A DNA stretch of 64,000 bases from Pseudomonadota bacterium. Its GTDB lineage: Bacteria > Pseudomonadota > Alphaproteobacteria > Azospirillales > Azospirillaceae. The translations under genes and the position numbers were made by a program. Under the pieces are notes generated by a model. That model had not been told where the DNA came from, did no database searches, and saw only the letters and a list, made by a program, of their open reading frames with translations. Positions within the stretch are counted from its first letter, which is position 1. Each line of letters begins with the position of its first letter. The stretch spans positions 1 through 64,000 of the forward strand of contig JAFAFA010000076.1 of the NCBI GenBank assembly GCA_023423695.1, in the 5' to 3' direction. This document shows, one piece after another, positions 1-6,771 of this stretch.

Positions 1-57
1 TAGCTCGTCAGGCTCATAACCTGAAGGCCGCAGGTTCAAATCCTGCCCCCGCAACCA
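1..57 (+). tRNA. initiator tRNA-Met (CAT), 5' part outside window
   Basis: This is the 3' portion of a tRNA cut by the window edge. A 5-bp anticodon stem (8-12 with 20-24) holds a loop with CAT at 15-17. The T arm is 30-46 with loop TTCAAAT, and the acceptor 3' strand is followed by an encoded CCA at 55-57. The D-arm remnant and the CCCCCGCAACCA end match bacterial initiator tRNA rather than elongator tRNA-Met. The pair where most initiators have the first of three G-C pairs is A10-T22 here, followed by two G-C pairs, a variant known from some alphaproteobacteria. Confidence 0.9.
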
Positions 58-68
58 CCGACACTTGA

Positions 69-94
69 CGCCCCGGTTCGAAAGAGCCGGGGCG
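69..94 (+). terminator. hairpin terminator after the tRNA
   Basis: An 8-bp perfect stem, CGCCCCGG (69-76) with CCGGGGCG (87-94), starts 12 nt after the CCA end. It is followed by a moderately T-rich stretch. It probably ends the tRNA transcript. The T tail is weak, so efficiency is uncertain. Confidence 0.6.
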
Positions 95-223
95 TTCGTG
101 CGTCTGGGTTTTGCTCATCCGGGCGGCGCCCTTGCAGACCGCCAGGACGCCGGCCAACTCGCCGTGCAGGCCGGCACCCAACCCCGCACCGGCGGGGGAG
201 GGCGTCGTGCCGGCGGCCGCAGT

Positions 224-1669
224 TCAGAGTGTGTACTCGTAGTACAGCTTGCGTCCTCCGGAGGAAGCAATATCCACTTGCTTCAGAACGGCGCCAAGCG
301 CCTCCGGCAGCGGAGTGTCGGAACGGACGAGGTGTCCTCCAGTCCTGACGGCTAGCGCCTCGACAAGTTCGGGCAGCGGCATGTGATCCCATTTCTTTTT
401 GCGAGCCGCGTCCTGGTCGACGGGGATCATTGCCAGTTGGAGCTTGGTCATTTGCTCCAGGCCCTTCTCGCGCAACGTCGCATTGTGACTGCCATGGTGG
501 CCGACCTTGTAGAAGACCGTTCGGTTCAGCAGGTCGGGTCCGGTCACCCTGCGTCCGTCCACGGACCATTCCAAACCCTGCCATGACAGCCAGTTTCCGA
601 CCTGCGCGTCGGCAGCGAACAGCAGCACGTCCCCGTCATCAAGTTCGATCGCGAGGACAAGGCTGGTGTTGTTGGTATCGTTGTCGAGCCGAAGCGCGAG
701 GTCGGTCGAGGCCGCCAAACAATCGCCGTCGATGCGCCGCCACGCGCCGCCGTCTTCACCGCCGCCCCAGTACCGTTCGCTGAAGAACGGGACCTTGCGG
801 GCCACCTCAAGGGGAATGGCGGATTGCGGCCCGAACGGAGCGGACTGCTGCGTGTCGGAATCAATTGCGAGTTCGTCGAGGAACAGGGCCGCCCATTTGT
901 CGATCTCGTCGATCCCATAGGTTTCCGGATCGCGCTTCGAAGGGAGCGACGTTTTCAGCAGCATCTCGTCCTCCGGCGGCCCGAGGACATAGAGCCGTGC
1001 CGGTGTTCCGGCGAATGGTGCGGGCGGATCGGTCGGCTTGCAATATCGGGGCGTCTCGACGAACGCGCGAGCGACCTCCATCGCCGCCCGCGTGGAGTGG
1101 GTTCCGGCGGCCCCCAGCAATTGTTCGGAGTCGATGTCCTCCCCGAAGAAGTTGAGCAACCCGTTCACCGTATCGGCGGCACCGTCGACGCCGAATTGGC
1201 GCATGCGGATGCCGCTTTCAGTCAGGGCCTTGACTGCGGCGTTGCGGCGGGTGACCAGGGCCTGGGCCTTGTCGTCGTCGGGATTCTCTGTCCAGCCGAA
1301 CCAGACGCTGCCGAAGGTGATCTCCTGGAATTCCTTCCGCGCCTGTACGAAGCCGGAAACATGGTCCCAATGTTCGTGGGTGACCACCAGCAGATCGACG
1401 AAGCCGCCGGTCGTCCCGGCGATGTCGGCCACCACCTCCTGCATCCTGGTCTTGGCATTCTCCGTGCCGAGGATCAGTCCGCAGTCGATGAGGATGAACG
1501 CCTTTTCGCGTCCATCCACGGGGGCTTCGCGCGGAAGCGTCACCAGGAAGCAATCCCCCAGTCCATGGCAGTACATGCGTATCTTGGCGCGATAGCGGTC
1601 GGCCGCGGGATCGGCCGTGGACGCTACGCTGGTCCCGGCAGCCGGCTCGGCGCTCCTGATCGTGGACAT
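224..1669 (-). CDS. metallo-beta-lactamase-fold hydrolase, third gene of the patatin/protease operon
   Basis: A 481-residue protein of the MBL superfamily. The metal-binding motif HEHWDH lies at residues 98-103 and a second His cluster (HHGSH) begins near residue 391, resembling the layout of ComEC-type and RNase-like MBL domains. No signal peptide or membrane segment is visible, so it is probably cytoplasmic. It is last in a leftward operon, 15 nt downstream of the dual-protease gene and 3' of the patatin gene. MBL-fold nucleases or hydrolases recur as effectors in bacterial defence loci; type I Avs also pairs an MBL protein with a protease. The substrate here is unknown. Family assignment is firm; a defence role is inferred from the neighbours. 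Confidence 0.85.
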   Translation of the reverse strand: MSTIRSAEPAAGTSVASTADPAADRYRAKIRMYCHGLGDCFLVTLPREAPVDGREKAFILIDCGLILGTENAKTRMQEVVADIAGTTGGFVDLLVVTHEHWDHVSGFVQARKEFQEITFGSVWFGWTENPDDDKAQALVTRRNAAVKALTESGIRMRQFGVDGAADTVNGLLNFFGEDIDSEQLLGAAGTHSTRAAMEVARAFVETPRYCKPTDPPAPFAGTPARLYVLGPPEDEMLLKTSLPSKRDPETYGIDEIDKWAALFLDELAIDSDTQQSAPFGPQSAIPLEVARKVPFFSERYWGGGEDGGAWRRIDGDCLAASTDLALRLDNDTNNTSLVLAIELDDGDVLLFAADAQVGNWLSWQGLEWSVDGRRVTGPDLLNRTVFYKVGHHGSHNATLREKGLEQMTKLQLAMIPVDQDAARKKKWDHMPLPELVEALAVRTGGHLVRSDTPLPEALGAVLKQVDIASSGGRKLYYEYTL

Positions 1670-1684
1670 CCCGTCCCTCCCTCG

Positions 1685-4600
1685 TCAATGCTTGCCGTGG
1701 AGCAAGGCGAACGGCTCGCTTTCGCTGCAGCGTGCAAAATAGTTCTTGGACAGCGAGACCTCGCCCGATCCGGCAAATCCGAGCTGTCGTTCCACGCGGA
1801 GCTTGTGATTGAGCTTCTTGCGGATGAAGTAGCGGACCGCGCCCGTCTTGAGATCGATCAGCAGGGTGCAGCCGCCCTGGACCTTGTTGCGCCAACTCCC
1901 GGTCGGCTCCCAAGCCTGGGTGATCTCGACCACGAGATCGGCACGGCTCTGCCCATCCGGGCCGATGCGGCGGGCCGGACGTACGGAATGCACCTCGATG
2001 CCGCGGTACCGGCCGGGCAGCTGGCCGATGCTTCCATTCGATTCCCGCGCACGGACAAGGCCAAGCGTCTCGATCTCGCTGTCCGTCACTTCGTCGGGCG
2101 ACATCAGCCAGCGGTGGAAGATTGCGGCGTTTTCCCGCGACATGTCGAAGGCGGCGCGCCGGTTGGCGCTGAGATCCCAATCCAGGTTCATTGCCTTCAG
2201 CACATTCGCGACCTTGCGCAAAGGCTGCGGCGGCGGTTCCCAAACGACCGCGTCCGGCGACAGGTGGCGGACCCCTTCGGCGAAGATCCCGCGGTCGCGG
2301 AACGCCGAAACCAGCGCGACGCGGTATGAGCGCTTGTCCTCCGGCACCAGGTCGCGATCGGCGGTTATCACGGCGCGCAGGTAATCGCCGAAGGTGATGT
2401 CCACCGGCGGGCAATAGTCGAGGGCGCGGATGCAGATGTCCAGCCAGTGCCGGGCGATCTTTGCGGCCTCCGACGCCAGCTTGTCGGCCAGCCCTGCGGG
2501 CAGCGCCCCTTCCGGCAGCACGCCGGAGCCTCCGGTGGCGAGCCGGATGAACTCCGCCGCCCGCATGTCGTAGATCTTCAGGAAGGCATCGAAGACCGCT
2601 CCGACCAGCACCGCGCCGCGATCATGGGCTTCCATACTTTCCTTGTAGATGCGCCGCTCGGGCGGCGCGGGTTCCCATTTGCCGTCGGTCACCCTGCCGA
2701 TGGCGTCGCGCAACGCGCCGTAACCATGTGTCGAACGGCCGAACTGCACGGCCAGCTTGGCCAGCGCGTTCTCACGGCGCAGGTCGCCGCCGGTGCGGGC
2801 GATCTCTTCACGCAACGCGTCCGGCAGGGTGAAATGCTGGAACAGCGCCACAATGTCGGCGAACGCCTCGTGGAAAGCCAGAACGTCCGGGTTGCTCGGC
2901 TTTCGGAAGCGCCGGTGCAGCCCATCCAGCAACGCATGCGAGGTTTCGTGCGCGATGATGTCGTGCGACAGGCAGGTGAACACCAGACCGCCCGGCAGCA
3001 GGCTGTTGGCGTTCCTTTCGGATTCCGGGAAATACCCGAACAGCAGGGCCTTGCGGTCCGGGCTGTAGAAGGCGTTGGCGGTGCGCAAGGCATGGGGATA
3101 GAGGCGCAGGCGTCGCACGAACTCCTCGCGCGGCCGGCCGCCCTTGGTCGTCCAGCGCGGCGCCCACAGCGCGACACGTCCCAGCGCACGCTCGAAATGC
3201 TCGATCGTGCGCATTGCCACGGCATAGGCCATCTGCTGATGGAATTGCGGGTTGGACTCGGATGGCGCCAAGCCGTTCTGCGGCAGCAGGAAGGAATGGT
3301 CGAGGTCCACCGGGGCGTAGCAGTTCCGGCTGGCCGGATCGACATCGATCACCTCGATGTATTCGCCGACAGGGCCAGGTTCGAGCTTCTCCCAACGGAC
3401 GTCCACGGTGGTCTCGTTGATGGCCAGTGTGGCGAGGTCGGCGCCGGCCGCGGGATCCTGGGCGTAGACACGCAGATGCCGCCGTGCCGGCGGGCGCACC
3501 GGGGGGTTCAGCGCATGTTCGAGGAGCATCCGCTGCACGGGGTTCGATGTCTGCTGCGGAAGAGGGGCCGCCGCCGGCACTCCGCCGGGAGACGCATCCT
3601 TCAGCAGCGCCTTTTGCAGCCTGTTCCGAAGTGCGCGGGAAATGCCGGGTCGCTCGAGCAAAGCCTCGGCGATCCTGCCCGCTTCCCGGGGATCGGACGG
3701 AGGATGGGAAGGATCCGGCAGAAGGGCCTCGACCTCCTTGCTTTGAGAAAGCTGGAGCGCTTCCAGCTCCAGCATGCGCTCCTGGGTCGTCGGCGTCTTG
3801 GCGACGCCGAGGCCGGCCAGAATGCGCAGGAGCGGGAAGCTCACCCTGTCCGGTTCCTCGCGCTGCAGACTCGAATCCGGCGGTGGCGGCATGGCGAGCG
3901 CGGCGGCGGCGCGCAGCACCCCACGTCCACAGCGCGGGTCCCGCTGCCCTGCCGTTTCGAACAGGGCTTTGCGTACCGCTTCCACGCGCAGCCACGGGCT
4001 GTCGGCGGGATACGACTTCAGCGCGTCCCGATGGGTGTGAAGCCACAGTGCGGCGGCCGCCGCGATCTGCGGCGTCGCCGCCGAGGTTCCCGCACCATCG
4101 AGGTCCACAACCTCCGGGCAGCCGATCCTGGCCCACGGCACATTGGGCGTGAAAGCCGCCATGGCGGTGGCCATCTTCCGGTCGGGGCCATAGTTGCCGG
4201 CCATCCGCCCGTCCCCGAGATCGGCATAGGGTTGGAGGTCGGCCATGATGCCGCAGGCCGCGATGACACGGGCGAAGCGGGCGGGGTAGACGATGTTGCG
4301 CGTGGGATGATTGTCGAAATTGTTGCCTGCCGCGGCGACGACGAACACGCCCCGGTCGTACAGCGCGTTGATCGCGTCGGCCCAGGCCTGCGACGGCACC
4401 CCGCCCAGGCTCATGGTGACCACGTCGATGCGCGTCTCCGGCTTGTCCGACAATCCGTGGACGTAGTCCAGCGCCTTGGCGATGGCGCTGTTGCGGAACA
4501 GCACCACACGGTCGGCGACACGGATCGGGACGATCTCGGCAAGGGGCGCCGCGGCGGCAAGGATGCTCAGCGTTCCCGTACCGTGGCCCAGGTTGGTAAG

Positions 4601-5224
4601 CAATCCGCTTGTCCGGTCGGTTGCATCGCGTGGAAAGTCCGCATCGACGTAATTGCGCTCCAAATCGCGGAGCAGCGTCTGCGGGACCGTCTTGTGCCGC
4701 GGGTCATAGCCGGAGTCCAGTTGCGCTATGCGCACGCGCGGCGCGGCGTCGACCTGCCGGGCGGTCGCCACGGCGTCGTCGAGCTGGGCATGGAGGAGAT
4801 CGCGGTACCAATTTTCGGCCGTGCCGGCTGGAAACTTCTCGTTGGGCTCTGCCCGGATGCAATCCCTTGCGGCACCGAAGCCCCGCGGCGGCTTCTCTTC
4901 GGTCAGCCAGCGCTGTTCGAGGTCCGGTTCGGCGAAAGCGATGTTCTCGGCGCCGGCGATGCCCAGCCCATCACGCAGCAGGGCGTGGCAGACGTCCCAG
5001 GCGTTGGCGTCCACGTCGGCCCGCGCGGCGCGCAGAAGGTGCCATGCAGTGGCCGGTGCATCCTCGGCCACGGCCTGACCGTCGAACGCCGGCGTGGGAG
5101 GAATGCTCTTGAACAAAGGTTCGACGGTGAGATCGATCCCGCCCGCGCGCACCGAGAATCCCAGCTCCGACGGGAGCGGGCGCATGCGGACGAGGAGCGA
5201 CAGCCGGCTGGGCTCGTTGCTCAT
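1685..5224 (-). CDS. fused subtilisin (S8) and HExxH metalloprotease protein
   Basis: A 1179-residue protein with two protease domains. Residues about 160-400 are a subtilase: Asp170 in LDSG, His214 in GHGTGT, oxyanion Asn in AAAGNN (about 298-302) and Ser381 in GTSAATP form a complete triad. A Pro-rich linker (about 440-590) follows. A second domain carries HETSH at 759-763 and EAFAD from Glu786, the HExxH plus downstream Glu layout of gluzincins (M4/M36-like). No signal peptide is evident, which is unusual for either family and fits intracellular action. It lies 38 nt after the patatin gene and 15 nt before the MBL gene. Family calls come from motifs; the joint function is unknown. Confidence 0.85.
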   Translation of the reverse strand: MSNEPSRLSLLVRMRPLPSELGFSVRAGGIDLTVEPLFKSIPPTPAFDGQAVAEDAPATAWHLLRAARADVDANAWDVCHALLRDGLGIAGAENIAFAEPDLEQRWLTEEKPPRGFGAARDCIRAEPNEKFPAGTAENWYRDLLHAQLDDAVATARQVDAAPRVRIAQLDSGYDPRHKTVPQTLLRDLERNYVDADFPRDATDRTSGLLTNLGHGTGTLSILAAAAPLAEIVPIRVADRVVLFRNSAIAKALDYVHGLSDKPETRIDVVTMSLGGVPSQAWADAINALYDRGVFVVAAAGNNFDNHPTRNIVYPARFARVIAACGIMADLQPYADLGDGRMAGNYGPDRKMATAMAAFTPNVPWARIGCPEVVDLDGAGTSAATPQIAAAAALWLHTHRDALKSYPADSPWLRVEAVRKALFETAGQRDPRCGRGVLRAAAALAMPPPPDSSLQREEPDRVSFPLLRILAGLGVAKTPTTQERMLELEALQLSQSKEVEALLPDPSHPPSDPREAGRIAEALLERPGISRALRNRLQKALLKDASPGGVPAAAPLPQQTSNPVQRMLLEHALNPPVRPPARRHLRVYAQDPAAGADLATLAINETTVDVRWEKLEPGPVGEYIEVIDVDPASRNCYAPVDLDHSFLLPQNGLAPSESNPQFHQQMAYAVAMRTIEHFERALGRVALWAPRWTTKGGRPREEFVRRLRLYPHALRTANAFYSPDRKALLFGYFPESERNANSLLPGGLVFTCLSHDIIAHETSHALLDGLHRRFRKPSNPDVLAFHEAFADIVALFQHFTLPDALREEIARTGGDLRRENALAKLAVQFGRSTHGYGALRDAIGRVTDGKWEPAPPERRIYKESMEAHDRGAVLVGAVFDAFLKIYDMRAAEFIRLATGGSGVLPEGALPAGLADKLASEAAKIARHWLDICIRALDYCPPVDITFGDYLRAVITADRDLVPEDKRSYRVALVSAFRDRGIFAEGVRHLSPDAVVWEPPPQPLRKVANVLKAMNLDWDLSANRRAAFDMSRENAAIFHRWLMSPDEVTDSEIETLGLVRARESNGSIGQLPGRYRGIEVHSVRPARRIGPDGQSRADLVVEITQAWEPTGSWRNKVQGGCTLLIDLKTGAVRYFIRKKLNHKLRVERQLGFAGSGEVSLSKNYFARCSESEPFALLHGKH

Positions 5225-5262
5225 GGCGTTTCACTCCAGCGGAGGTGCAGGGGGCCGGCGGC

Positions 5263-6423
5263 TCAGATGCCGCTTTTGGGATATGGAAGGTGCTGAGGCG
5301 TCGGCAGGGCAGGCTCGTGGTGGGAGCGCAAAGCCAGGTCGCACACCGCGTAGCCCCAGTTGATGAGCCGCTCCTGCAGCCTGTCGTCCATGCGGGCCAG
5401 CCGGGTCGGTACCGCCGCCAGTTCCTGGGTGGCCTTGGCGGGGCAGTTGAACGGCGAGGCCGTGGGGAAATCCGCGGCGAGGCTGCGGATGCTCCAGTAG
5501 GCGCCCTGGCGCCTCCCGTCGCTGAAGGAGCCGACGACCTGCCGCTTGCGCAGAGCGCGGACCTGATTGTCGATCAGGCTGTTGATCCGAAGGGAATGCC
5601 GCGCCCAATCCTCGCGCGGTTCGGGTTCGGGCGCCATTTTCTGGCCGCCGTCGCTTACCAGAACCGTCTTGTGCTTCTTCCAGACCGTCTCCAGGCCGAG
5701 ATTGTCGTAGACGCCGCCGTCGGTGAGCACCACGCGCGACGTATAGGGCTTCTGCTGCAACGGCGCCTTCGGATCCGGCTGGACCGCCGAGGGGTCGATC
5801 TTCAGCACCAGCGGCGACAGCACCGGAGGGAAGGCCGACGAGGCGGCGACCGCGGTGGACAGTGCCAGCGTCGGGTTGAACACCCGCCCGACCTGCCAAT
5901 CCCCCATATAGGGGCGCGAGAACCGCCAGAGCGACCCCGTTTGCACGTTGGTGGCGTTGATCACGAAGCGGGGTGCGGGGGTGTCCGGCAGATCCTGGAG
6001 CGTGGCGCCGCCGTAGAGAATCTCGTCATAGCTGTGTGCGATATGCTCGGCGATGGTTCCGGGCAGGAAGATGCCGCCGATGACGGCGTTGGCGTCGAGG
6101 GTGCGGCTCGCCAGTTCGCGCAGGGGCGTCACCACCAGGGGTACGAAATCCTTGTCGACTTCATTGCCGGCGAAGCTCAGCCGTTCCCAGCGCAGGGCGA
6201 GCATTGCGGCGGTGATCGACCCGCCGGAGACGCTGGATATGCGAGCCAGCGTCTTCAGGCGCTCAGCCTCGTAAAGCCGCCATAGGACGCCGGTGTGGAA
6301 GAGCATGGCGCGATAGCCGCCGCCGGAAAGGCACAATCCGGCGCCGTCCTTCAGCGCTTCGTCATTGTCCCGCGTGTTGACCGGGCTTTCCCGCAGCGAC
6401 ATCGAATCGGCAATATCGGCCAT
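5263..6423 (-). CDS. patatin-like phospholipase, first gene of the leftward operon
   Basis: A 386-residue patatin-fold lipid acyl hydrolase. The oxyanion motif SGGGYR is at residues 33-38, the nucleophile Ser66 lies in SVSGG, and the second dyad residue is Asp235 in DGG. Patatins cleave acyl chains from membrane lipids and serve as membrane-damaging effectors in CBASS and other defence systems. The start chosen has a strong GAGGAGGAGG ribosome site just upstream; an in-frame start 18 codons earlier has none. There is no signal peptide. It heads a three-gene operon (patatin, dual protease, MBL) divergent from rdrA-rdrB. Catalytic function is well supported; target and trigger are not visible. 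Confidence 0.88.
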   Translation of the reverse strand: MADIADSMSLRESPVNTRDNDEALKDGAGLCLSGGGYRAMLFHTGVLWRLYEAERLKTLARISSVSGGSITAAMLALRWERLSFAGNEVDKDFVPLVVTPLRELASRTLDANAVIGGIFLPGTIAEHIAHSYDEILYGGATLQDLPDTPAPRFVINATNVQTGSLWRFSRPYMGDWQVGRVFNPTLALSTAVAASSAFPPVLSPLVLKIDPSAVQPDPKAPLQQKPYTSRVVLTDGGVYDNLGLETVWKKHKTVLVSDGGQKMAPEPEPREDWARHSLRINSLIDNQVRALRKRQVVGSFSDGRRQGAYWSIRSLAADFPTASPFNCPAKATQELAAVPTRLARMDDRLQERLINWGYAVCDLALRSHHEPALPTPQHLPYPKSGI

Positions 6424-6711
6424 GGCTTCCTCCTCCTCGTTGCGTTGCCTTCCGAATAAGCAGACCCTTTGAAGCAATCATAATACTGGCGAGACCATTT
6501 TCATAGTTACTCTCAATATTTCAGAGTTGACATGGAGTCATGATCAAATGCATTCGAGAACATACGGCAGTATGTACAAAGAGGGGCGCCAGATACTGCG
6601 CGGATGCACGCTCATGTATTCAAGGCATTCTGATTCCAGATCGTTTCCTCCCTGGATGGACCGGCAAGAGCGGTGAAGACCGCGCTACAAAGCGGGGGCG
6701 CCGCGTTTCAA

Positions 6712-6740
6712 TTGAATGCGTGCACTTTAGATTGTATAAG
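6712..6740 (+). promoter_or_regulatory. probable sigma70 promoter for rdrA-rdrB in a divergent intergenic region
   Basis: TTGAAT (6712-6717) and TATAAG (6735-6740) are separated by 17 nt, ending 31 nt before the rdrA start, with a GAGGAAGGCAGG ribosome site between. The surrounding gap, 6424-6771, is markedly more AT-rich than its neighbours and must also carry the leftward promoter. A TATTAT box reads leftward at 6485-6480, without a convincing -35. No operator palindrome stood out. Confidence 0.55.
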
Positions 6741-6771
6741 TTCCTCTCATTTGCGCTGAGGAAGGCAGGAT

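Noticed and set aside
2447..5296. A 949-codon rightward open frame opposite the dual-protease gene
   Set aside because: It is a GC-rich antisense shadow: no domain likeness, His/Gln/Arg-rich composition, and the opposite strand carries complete protease motifs.
224..6423. Type I Avs (AVAST) system, suggested by an MBL protein next to a protease
   Set aside because: The required STAND NTPase is absent, and the protease is a subtilisin-metalloprotease fusion rather than the trypsin-like type.
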